The notes below the pieces were generated by a model, which was not told where the DNA came from, made no database searches, and saw nothing but the letters and a program-made list of their open reading frames with translations. The position numbers and the translations under genes were made by a program. From assembly GCA_038049695.1 (NCBI GenBank), contig CP142456.1:42698001-42762000 (forward strand): 64,000 bases of DNA, written 5' to 3'. This document shows positions 35,421 to 44,842 of this stretch, in pieces. Source of the stretch: Cinnamomum chago. Lineage: Eukaryota > Streptophyta > Magnoliopsida > Laurales > Lauraceae. Position 1 is the stretch's first letter, and each line of letters opens with the position of its first letter.

Positions 35421-36069
35421 ATAGTTTTCTCAAAGAAAGTGTCTTAACAAAAGAACACTCTAAGAGATTACAATTTAAGCTCAATGGAATTGCCTCTTGA
35501 ATAGGCTAATATGAAAGTGAAAACTAAACTCACACAAACACTCTATGAATGCAAAGATGTATGCTTATGAGGTGTGTGTGTGTGTGTGATGACTTCAATC
35601 AAGTTTAAAAAGAAAGCTTAATCAAATATATGCTTAAAGCATTTGAAAGTTTAAGACACACAAAAGTTTTGATTGAAGTTTGATGCAAATCACATGAATA
35701 ATAAACAACTTGTTAATGACATGAAATTCAAAGAATCACAAGTTGTATGAAAAATAAAGTTTAAGAAAGCATGTGATTTGATAAGAGTGATTGCAAACTA
35801 ATCTAATTTACCAAGAAAGATATTGAGCTTGCAAATCAACTCTTTAAGGACTTGAAATCATGCATAAATGAAAATACAAAGGATTTGAACATGCATGAAT
35901 TTCATTTGTATGGAAATCAAAATAACTTAGAAGATGTACCTTTTAAAAACTCATGAGTTTGATTTCCAAATTGCCCTCTAGCCTTTCCAACTTCTTCCCC
36001 TTTCTTTGGCTCCAAAATGCTCTTAAAGGTTCATAGTTCAAGCCTTGAAAAAGGTTGGAAATGAATGGA

Positions 36070-36079
36070 CTTTATAGCC
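36070..36079 (-). promoter_or_regulatory. TATA box of LTR-A (3' LTR copy)
   Basis: Reads ggctataaag on the - strand, just downstream of the palindrome block, as in the + strand LTR-A copies. The equivalent in the 5' LTR, which would drive the element, is 41971-41980. Confidence 0.55.
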
Positions 36080-36744
36080 AAAAAGTTGCCAACGGCTAGT
36101 CCTCGGTCGACCTAGACACAGGTCTCGGTCGACCGAGAAAGAACAACGGTCATATTTCTGACCGTTGGCCTGAAACAGTTCAAAAACTGTCCATTTGCCC
36201 TGCAGTGTTCTCGGTCGACCGAGACCCAGGTCTCGGTCGACCGGCGACACTGCCGGGACACCCCCAAAAATTCCAACTTTTGCATTTTGAAGATATTCTT
36301 TGTGGAATTTTGTGGGTCACTAAACCAAGCTTAAAAACATGTTTTAAAACATTTAAAAACATGAAACACACAAAGCCTAAAATGATTCAAAGGTTTAAAA
36401 CCAAAGGCAAGCTTGATTAGTAAAAACTCTTTTCAAATCAAATTGCATACAAAACTGATTCTAAAGGTGCTGAATGTATGCAAAGCTCAAACCTAAATTC
36501 ACAAGAAGATTTTCCAAATCTAATGCACAAGGAATTTGGTTTTCAAAAGAGTTTTGGGTTCTAAAACCAATGCATCCAAGTTTAGAACCAAACCATGCAT
36601 AAAACACAAACTTTTCCAAATCTAAAAACCAATGCATGTATAAAGCTAGATTTCAAGATATTTTAAATCAATGCATGTGTGTGAATTCAAATGATGCCAA
36701 TATGCAAATGCATCCACCAAATTGCAAAAACAAAATACCTAACA

Positions 36745-36757
36745 ATCTCCCCCTTTG
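36745..36757 (-). other. Polypurine tract of the young copia element
   Basis: On the - strand CAAAGGGGGAGAT directly precedes the LTR start TGTTAGG, as usual in plant copia elements. Confidence 0.9.
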
Positions 36758-39167
36758 CAATTTGATGGCAACTTACTCATCATTGAAATTACACACTCTG
36801 TCTTCAGCTCCCCCTCAGCTGGACAAGTCTTGAAATCTTCTTCTTGGATGCTCCTTCTCTTAGCTTGGGCTCTTGGGCTCTTTTCTTCAATCTTCTTGAT
36901 GCTTGGTGCTTGATCATTCTTCAAGCTTTCTTATCATCTTCCTCTCTATGGCCAAGCATCTTCTTTAGCTCCAAGCTTTCTTTCTTCTATTTGCTCTCCC
37001 CCTTTGACCATGCTTCTTTCTCCTCTTGAGAACTTGAAAGCTTTCTCCCCCTTTGATGGATAGGAGATCTTCGAGTACTTGAACTCTCGAACTCTCTCCC
37101 CCTTTGAAGAGTAGGAGATCTTTGAGTCACACTTGAACTCTCTCTCCCCCTTTGACATTAAATTGCAAAGGTACCTACACACATGAGACAAGAAGAATAC
37201 CTTTAGTAGCACCTGTTAACAAATGAAATCGAAAATGAAATTCATAACAGGCTATCATGTATGTAAGTTATCTCTAAGGGCTCAAAGGCAATCCAAGGGT
37301 GAATTTGATCAAAACTAATTCTTCCTATGAAGGTTTACACTCCCCCTCAATCCATTCTCTTCTTTTGTCAAACTTTTGACAAAGATTTAACTATTAGATA
37401 CAAGAAGAAGATGGTTTAACCAAGTGAGGGTCAACTTCAAAGAAAGGATTAGATTCATTTAACTATAAAGCATATATGATCAAATTACCAAAAGAGAGCT
37501 AGGTCAAAAGAGAAAAGCAATCATGGATATCAATTGGACAAACAAAGAATACCAATTGAGATTTAGGATATGACTTAATAAATCAATCACTCTAAAATGG
37601 ATTTAGAAATATAACTATTAGGAAAAATCCAAATTAGAGCTATCCATGAAGTGGGGTTTACTTAAACATAGCATCAATCAATATTACTTATGAAAATCAT
37701 ATGCTATGTAAGATTTTGAAAATCATTTCATTCAATCAATAAATATGACTTATTAAAGTGCATGAAAGAGTGAAATGAAATTCAAACATGAAGCCAACCT
37801 CAACTAATAACCAACCAATATTATGAACACATAAACATGGTGGTCATGAGATATACCTATATGAGCAAAGAGAGGTGGCAACATGAGCATAATGATGCTA
37901 ATGGTGTGTGACATGGAACAACCATATTACTTATCAAGTTTAGTCCAATGCACACAAGGTCTATCACATACACAAGATAAGATATCAATTGGATAAGAAA
38001 TCAATGGAAAGTTATACCAAATGAAACCAATTGACTATGATAACATTAATCAAAGCAAGGATGTGACAAACTACCATCAAGCATCATAAATGCATATTCA
38101 TCACTTTTAATGATATTCCTAAAGAGCATAGTGATGAACAAGGCAAATTGCAATGCAAAAGGATAAAGCTTTGTAATGCATGCAATTTCCAAAGTGTCTA
38201 GATCATATGAATTCAACACTAAGAAATCCATCAAACAAGAGATATAACTATGAAATACAAGAAATGGATTTCAAATAGGTACATATGATCAAGAACACTA
38301 CTATGAAGTTGAAACATGTATAAGGATGACTCCAAGAGAATCTACATGAATCAACATCATAACCATCCATAAAGATATGACTAGTGAGCATAGAGGATGG
38401 ATTTAGGTTCTAGTATGGTTTCTACAAATGTTACAAGTTCACAACCATACATGGAACCAATAGTCATTTGCATATAAAAAGAATGTAAACAAACAAGCAA
38501 AGATGCAAACAACATACATTTCCATTTCTAAGATAATGAAACCAAAAGAAAAGGAAATGAAAACATGGAATATGCTTTAGAAGAATATAACTAATGATGT
38601 TATAGGCATTTCCATTCAAACAATCTTCAAATCATTTTGAAAAACAAAATCCAACAATGAGCACAAAAAGAAAGATTTTGAAGATCAATTTTCAACATTG
38701 TATTTTGAAAGATATAACTTAAATGAAACACATACAAGTTGATTTTTCAAAACAATATTCTCCATATAAAAGTATAACTTTTAGAAATCCATGGAAAAAC
38801 TTGAGATGATTCAAATCATTTGTTCAAATAATCTTACTATGACATCTACACAAATGATTCAACACCAATTGATCATGACAAATTAGCTATGAAAGCTTTT
38901 GAAATCACAATCAATTGATCATGTAAAGAAATGCAATGCAAGACATATGTGTGCAAAAGACAAATCAAACATGATGAAATTATAATCAAATGATTTTGAA
39001 AACCATGACATGTAACTTAGAATGGTGCATGAAACCAAAATCAAATGATCATAAAGAAGCAATGCATTTTAAGAAATCTAACTAAAAGAAACAAAATGCA
39101 AATGCAATCATGACCAACAAAGTGATTTAACTAATAAAGAGTAGGTTGGTCAATGAGGTTCAAGACC
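36758..39167 (-). other. Long non-coding 3' interior of the young copia element
   Basis: 2.4 kb of AT-rich sequence without ORF lies between the gag-like gene and the polypurine tract. A short motif AGTTATATCT and variants recurs on the - strand at irregular intervals. The same sequence is found in the + strand element at 63500-64000. It replaces the pol region of normal copia elements. Confidence 0.7.
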
Positions 39168-40757
39168 CTAAGGTTTGTCTAGGTAAATAACTTTAGGAAT
39201 CCACCTAAGGTCTTGGGAGGGTTGAACTTTGAGGTCTATCTTGGAATTCTCACCAACTAAAGGAGATTTAACTTGATAAATTTTCAATTTGAACTTATCA
39301 CCATGATATTTAGATTTTACTAAATTTGGCTTAGAATGGTGATTAGTCTTTTGATGTTGGTGAGTTTTCTTCTTAGGGGATTGTTTCACTTTTCTTTTCT
39401 TCTTATTTTCTCCCTTTCTTTGACTTTTGAAATTTAGATTTAACTTAGTAAATTTCTTCAAAAGTTCTTTCATGTTTTGACTTAAGGGAGGTAGGTTGAG
39501 AAGCTTTTTGTTAATAGATTCTTTTAAACTTGGTTTGACTTGTTTAACCTTTTTAGAATCTATTTTTGGAGACTCCATTTTAAAGGATTTAACTTGTTTA
39601 GTCTTTGTGGAGTCTTTCTTCATTTTTAGTGTCTTACCCTTCATAGGTTTAGATTCTCCATTTTTGAGTTCAAAGATGGGTTTAGACACATGGCTTCTTT
39701 TCCTTAGTTTGCACTCAAATGTAAAATGCCCTTCAATGCCACAATAATTACATTTTGATTTGGGCAAGGGAGGAAGAGTGCTAGAGAAAGAGGACTCACC
39801 TTTCACAAAAGTGTTGGTGAATTTAGGGTCATAAGACATATTCCTATTGAATCCAATACCCGTCCTATCTCCATGAGGTTTACCTATTTTAAATAATTTT
39901 TCAAGTCTATCTTCACTTTGGGTAACCTTGCACTCATACTTTTGTTTATAGTTTTCAAGTTGAGTGACTTTGGTTATAAGGATTGAATTTTCATGTTTGA
40001 CTTTTGAAAGTTCATTTTCAATTTCCTTATAATTGTTTAGCTCTTCATAGGCAAGTTTTAACTTAGAATTAAGCTCATTAACAACATTAGATCCAAGTTC
40101 TAAAGTTTTTGAATTACTTTGTGCATTAGACAAATTTTCATTTGAAATTGTCAACTTGGATTTTAAATAGTTAATGTTTTCATCTTGTCTTTTAATTGTA
40201 TCTCTTAGGTTACAATTTTCCTTTTTAAGCTCATCACAATTTATCTTAGTCTTATTTAATTCATCTTGATCATTAGATAAATTTTCCTTAGAGATAGTCA
40301 ATTTTGATTCAAGATTGTTAGAGTCTTTATCTTGCCTTTTTATTTGATCTCTTAGTTTTAGATTTTCCTTATTGACATTTTCATAACCCATCTTTAATTC
40401 TTTTAGTTCATCTTGAATGTTGGATAGGTTATTTAAAGAGATCATGAACTTAGAGTCTAGACATTTTATTACTTCTTCTTTCTCTCTAAGTTCATCTTTT
40501 GAAGAGGCTAGATCTTTGGTTAGATTCATAGATTCTTCTCTTAAGCTTTTGTTTCTTTTATCAAGCTTTGTAGATAATGTATATAATTCATTGTAGGCTT
40601 GTTGAAGATCATCTTCATCATACTCATTTTCTTCCTCTTTTGAGTCAAATTGATATTCATTTAATTGATGGTTTGAATCTCTAATAGAAGGAAGAGTGAG
40701 AGGTCTAGAAGAATCTACAAAGTCTAGCCTAGTGGAGTCCATTCTAATGATTTTCAA
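39168..40757 (-). CDS. Gag-like coiled-coil and zinc-knuckle protein of the non-autonomous copia element
   Basis: 529 residues, intact. The second ATG (MDSTRLDFVDSSRP, at 40742) is an equally good start. Residues about 45-290 form a long coiled coil with three internal repeats built on NLRDQIKRQDKD and LTISKENLSN. Residues about 290-345 have LEKLFKIGKPHGDRTGIGFN and the CCHC knuckle CNYCGIEGHFTFEC. The C-terminal third is very Lys-rich and ends in RWIPKVIYL. In SIRE-like copia elements this arrangement lies between the gag capsid part and protease. The gag N-terminal domain and all of pol are therefore missing, leaving one central piece as an ORF. A role in RNA binding or particle assembly is an inference. 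An open frame with near-identical LTRs means there has been little time for decay. Confidence 0.85.
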   Translation of the reverse strand: MKIIRMDSTRLDFVDSSRPLTLPSIRDSNHQLNEYQFDSKEEENEYDEDDLQQAYNELYTLSTKLDKRNKSLREESMNLTKDLASSKDELREKEEVIKCLDSKFMISLNNLSNIQDELKELKMGYENVNKENLKLRDQIKRQDKDSNNLESKLTISKENLSNDQDELNKTKINCDELKKENCNLRDTIKRQDENINYLKSKLTISNENLSNAQSNSKTLELGSNVVNELNSKLKLAYEELNNYKEIENELSKVKHENSILITKVTQLENYKQKYECKVTQSEDRLEKLFKIGKPHGDRTGIGFNRNMSYDPKFTNTFVKGESSFSSTLPPLPKSKCNYCGIEGHFTFECKLRKRSHVSKPIFELKNGESKPMKGKTLKMKKDSTKTKQVKSFKMESPKIDSKKVKQVKPSLKESINKKLLNLPPLSQNMKELLKKFTKLNLNFKSQRKGENKKKRKVKQSPKKKTHQHQKTNHHSKPNLVKSKYHGDKFKLKIYQVKSPLVGENSKIDLKVQPSQDLRWIPKVIYLDKP

Positions 40758-40843
40758 ATAAGCACAACTCTAGGGTTTTAACTCTAGGTTTTTACACCTA
40801 ATCAAGAGTTCCAAACACTTGATCCTAAGGGATTAGAGCACTT

Positions 40844-40856
40844 GGCTCTGATACCA
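40844..40856 (-). other. Primer-binding site (initiator Met tRNA), young copia element
   Basis: TGGTATCAGAGCC on the - strand, two bases after the end of the 5' LTR. Confidence 0.93.
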
Positions 40857-40858
40857 AT

Positions 40859-42645
40859 TGAAAGTCCACGAGGATCCTAACCCTAGAGGGGGGGGTGAAT
40901 AGGGTGAGCTACAACTATGACTAATTATGACCAATTTTAACTTCTTAGCATAAACTAGTCACATGTGATGATTAACAAACAAAATGCGGAAGCTAATACA
41001 AATACAATCACCACATAGCATGCACCACAACACCAATGTTTATAGTGGTTCGGCCAACGTGCCTACATCCACTACCGGCTTGTGTCTCCAACACCCCACC
41101 GGATTCCACTAAGTATGCTTTTTACTAGGCTAAGCAATAACCCTTACAATGTGCTTTTCTAGGCTAAGCAATAACCTTACAAGATGCTTTTCAAAGGCTA
41201 AGCAATAACCTTACAAGATGCTTTTCAAAGGCTAAGCAATAACCTTACAAGATGCTTTTCAAAGGCTAAGCAATAACCTTACAAGTTGCTTTTCTTAGGC
41301 TTAGCAATAACCTTTACAAATATAGTTTTCTCAAAGAAAGTGTCTTAACAAAAGAACACTCTAAGAGATTACAATTTAAGCTCAATGGAATTGCCTCTTG
41401 AATAGGCTAATATGAAAGTGAAAACTAAACTCACACAAACACTCTATGAATGCAAAGATGTATGCTTATGAGGTGTGTGTGTGTGTGTGATGACTTCAAT
41501 CAAGTTTAAAAAGAAAGCTTAATCAAATATATGCTTAAAGCATTTGAAAGTTTAAGACACACAAAAGTTTTGATTGAAGTTTGATGCAAATCACATGAAT
41601 AATAAACAACTTGTTAATGACATGAAATTCAAAGAATCACAAGTTGTATGAAAAATAAAGTTTAAGAAAGCATGTGATTTGATAAGAGTGATTGCAAACT
41701 AATCTAATTTACCAAGAAAGATATTGAGCTTGCAAATCAACTCTTTAAGGACTTGAAATCATGCATAAATGAAAATACAAAGGATTTGAACATGCATGAA
41801 TTTCATTTGTATGGAAATCAAAATAACTTAGAAGATGTACCTTTTAAAAACTCATGAGTTTGATTTCCAAATTGCCCTCTAGCCTTTCCAACTTCTTCCC
41901 CTTTCTTTGGCTCCAAAATGCTCTTAAAGGTTCATAGTTCAAGCCTTGAAAAAGGTTGGAAATGAATGGACTTTATAGCCAAAAAGTTGCCAACGGCTAG
42001 TCCTCGGTCGACCTAGACACAGGTCTCGGTCGACCGAGAAAGCACAACGGTCATATTTCTGACCGTTGGCCTGAAACAGTTCAAAAACTGTCCATTTGCC
42101 CTGCAGTGTTCTCGGTCGACCGAGACCCAGGTCTCGGTCGACCGGCGACACTGCCGGGACACCCCCAAAAATTCCAACTTTTGCATTTTGAAGATATTCT
42201 TTGTGGAATTTTGTGGGTCACTAAACCAAGCTTAAAAACATGTTTTAAAACATTTAAAAACATGAAACACACAAAGCCTAAAATGATTCAAAGGTTTAAA
42301 ACCAAAGGCAAGCTTGATTAGTAAAAACTCTTTTCAAATCAAATTGCATACAAAACTGATTCTAAAGGTGCTGAATGTATGCAAAGCTCAAACCTAAATT
42401 CACAAGAAGATTTTCCAAATCTAATGCACAAGAAATTTGGTTTTCAAAAGAGTTTTGGGTTCTAAAACCAATGCATCCAAGTTTAGAACCAAACCATGCA
42501 TAAAACACAAACTTTTCCAAATCTAAAAACCAATGCATGTATAAAGCTAGATTTCAAGATATTTTAAATCAATGCATGTGTGTGAATTCAAATGATGCCA
42601 ATATGCAAATGCATCCACCAAATTGCAAAAACAAAATACCTAACA
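40859..42645 (-). repeat. 5' LTR of the young copia element
   Basis: Same length as the 3' LTR and identical except at the two positions given for the element. It ends 15 bp (plus the TSD) from the right terminus of the CACTA element. Confidence 0.95.
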
Positions 42646-42650
42646 AAGCC

Positions 42651-42665
42651 AACTTTCTTGTAGTG
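42651..42665 (-). repeat. CACTA right terminal inverted repeat
   Basis: aactttcttgtagtg is the inverted CACTACAAGAAA end. It is cut off from the rest of the CACTA element by the copia insertion and followed by the TSD CAA. Confidence 0.88.
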
Positions 42666-42668
42666 CAA

Positions 42669-43778
42669 TTTTAAATAGAAAAGTATCTAAAGATATCTAA
42701 AATACATGTTTCAGTATAGAATCACATGAAAGGCATTTCAAAGCAAAAGACTAGACCAGAATACCCTTAAATATCGTAGAATCATCCAACACGCGGTTTT
42801 ACCTAGTTACAGGCTATTCATTGCACGAAATACGTTTGTCCATTACGAACGGGCACGAATACCACGAGATTAGTTATTAAGTCCTAATTTTTCTTAAACA
42901 AGTTTTCGAGTTAATAGATATCAAAAAATTTAAAAGAGCGCATCTGTTAACCGCGAATTGTGTCAAATGCAGTTTGCCCCCAACATTTTCGCAGCGACGG
43001 CTAGGAAATCCCCTTCGAACCGCTCGAAGCACGGGTTTCAATCTTACCCAACCCAGATCCTTGTAACACATTCTTAACCCTAGAATCACGCGAAACCCGT
43101 TTGAAAGAAAAGCGTTTCTTAGAATATCCTAAAATGCATAATTTAGCCAAGAATTGTAAAAAAAGCAATTCAAAATAAAAGACGAAATCATAATCCCACG
43201 ACAAGCCCTAGAATCAGCCAACAAGAGTTTTCATCCAAATATACTCTATTAATCGCACCAAATGCAATTCTTCAGCACGTCTTTGAACCGCAAATTGCGT
43301 GGAACGCGGTTTGGAGCCAATATCTTCCTACAACCGCATCAAACGCGATTTCATATTAAAATAGTCCTCGAACTACCCGAAGCACACGCTTCTGTCTTAA
43401 ACAACCCTAAATCCCATTTAAAGAGTTTCAAACTGTGCAATCGCCTGAAACCAGTTTTGAAATTGAAAAGTATCTCAAGATCTCTAAAATGCATGTTTTA
43501 GCATATATTCACATGAAACACATTTCAAAAACCGCTCAAAATCCAATGAGAATACATCTTAATCCCTAATTTTTGTGAAACTCATTTTAAAGGAAAACAA
43601 CATCTTAGAAATTTCCTAAGCGCGTCTTTGAAATGCGAATTGCTTGAAACGCGGTTTGGAGCGAACATTTTCCTACAACCGCATAAAACGCGATTTCATA
43701 TTAAAATAGCACTAGAACTACCCGAAACACCCACTTCCATCTTAAACAACCCATAATTCGATTTAAAGAGTTTCAAAC
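42669..43778 (+). repeat. Satellite array segment 3b
   Basis: It continues the C unit broken at 25427. Anchors at 42938 (D), 43277 (E) and 43620 (F) keep the spacings 339 and 343. With the CACTA element removed, the B-to-D distance is about 714, as in segments 2 and 4. It ends gtttcaaac, the target of the copia element. Confidence 0.87.
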
Positions 43779-44786
43779 TGTTGGAATTTGAGATGCATTG
43801 AAGAAGGTTGTTAAAGTCTCAAGCATGTTTTGGTGTTGTAATTGTTGTCAACACGTTATAACAAAAAGTTGCAAACAAGTATGGTGAAGAACAACTAAGG
43901 AAAAGAAGAAGAAAAGCAACAAACTGTAGGACCACAGTAACCTGCAGATTACAGGTCGGTCGACTGAATCACTATAGCCGGTCGACCGAGCAGTCGACCG
44001 AGTCACTCAGCCAGTCGACCGAGCTGCGTATAGTTTCAAAACTGAAACCACGCGAAAAATAGGGGAATCATTTTAATCCGTGTGGGAGTTTCCTAAACTT
44101 GTTCTAGCCTTTTGTAATCACGATTTAGGGTTGTCAAAAACCTATAGTAAGGCATGCTAGGGTGCTTTGAGAATAGATCACCGATTATTAAAGAGAGATT
44201 TGTAAGGGTGTGTTCAAGGTTGCAGGGTTGTTGCTGTAAGTGCTAAGGAGAACCTTTCTACAGCAAGGAGAGAGCATTCCATCAAAGAAGAAGATGTCTT
44301 CATCAATGGTCCTCTCCAGATATGTGGTCTCTCAGTATAGTTATTCAATTCTATTTGTAAGGGATTAAAAAAAAAGATTGTAGTGAGGAAAAAATTGTAA
44401 GGGTCATTCATTCATCTATTTGTAAGACACCAGTTGGTGCTGGTTGTTGGGGTTTCGTGATCCCGTCTGTTGGTGCAGACGAATTGTAAAGGGAGTTGTT
44501 GCTTCCTAATTAGTGGGTGCTATCTGAATCAGGGGTGGGTACTCCTTGAAGTTGCAGCTTCAGAATTAATTAGTGCAATACATTCTAAGACAAGCCTCGG
44601 ATTGGTGTCCGGGTAGTCGTTGCACCGTGGACGTAGCCTTAGGGTGAACCACGTTAAAATCTTGTGTTCCTATGGTTGCATGCTCACTATTTTTTATTAT
44701 TTGGACTTATTTTCATACGCTTTGGAAGCTTTGAGATATCACTGATTCACCCCCCCCCCCCTCTCAGTGATCATGTGATTCTAAAA
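43779..44786 (+). repeat. 5' LTR of the copia element
   Basis: It starts TGTTGGAATTTGAGATGC and ends gattctaaaa, where the 3' LTR has gattctaaca. It has GGTCGACC-type palindromes at about 43960-44030 and a C10 tract near the end. Confidence 0.93.
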
Positions 44787-44788
44787 AT

Positions 44789-44800
44789 TGGTATCAGAGC
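44789..44800 (+). other. Primer-binding site (initiator Met tRNA)
   Basis: TGGTATCAGAGC, two bases after the 5' LTR. Confidence 0.93.
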
Positions 44801-44842
44801 ACGAGGTACCTTTGACAAGCATTAACACCTGAGGGTGATCTC

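Larger units (their letters stand above)
34958..36744 (-). repeat. 3' LTR of the young copia element
   Basis: On the + strand it starts tgaaagtccacgaggatcc and ends acctaaca. It contains a C8/G8 tract near its terminus (ctattcacccccccctctag on the - strand), six tandem 33-36-bp units (35215-35420), a (TG)n run near 35573 and GGTCGACC palindromes at 36105-36245. Confidence 0.95.
34958..42645 (-). mobile_element. Complete non-autonomous Ty1/copia element, family LTR-A, very young
   Basis: Two 1787-bp LTRs (34958-36744 and 40859-42645) flank an interior of 4114 bp. The TSD AAGCC is perfect (34953-34957 and 42646-42650). Reading line by line I found only two differences between the LTRs, 36142/42043 (A/C) and 36532/42433 (G/A). 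That is about 0.1 percent and implies a very recent insertion. On the - strand the primer-binding site follows the 5' LTR (right-hand copy) and a polypurine tract precedes the 3' LTR. The only ORF is a 529-residue gag-like protein. Protease, integrase, RT and RNase H are absent, so movement needs proteins from another element. Confidence 0.95.
25428..42665. mobile_element. CACTA (En/Spm-type) transposon, interrupted by a copia element
   Basis: The left end is CACTACAAGAAACTTG and the right end is CAACTTTCTTGTAGTG, forming short terminal inverted repeats. The 3-bp duplication CAA (25425-25427 and 42666-42668) is correct for CACTA elements. Subterminal regions hold many gccactaaaa/gcggctaaaa repeats. 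The interior carries a Transposase_24-like gene on the - strand, a PPR pseudogene, a two-exon mini-gene and several local repeats. No TNP2-type transposase was seen, so it is probably non-autonomous. The copia element at 34958-42645 sits 15 bp from its right end. Without it the CACTA element is about 9.5 kb. Confidence 0.9.

Noticed and set aside
39496-39747. 83-codon + strand frame inside the gag-like gene
   Set aside because: It is a shadow of the long, domain-bearing - strand ORF.
40844-40856. tRNA-like sequence TGGTATCAGAGCC as a tRNA gene remnant
   Set aside because: It is the primer-binding site next to an LTR; no cloverleaf surrounds it.
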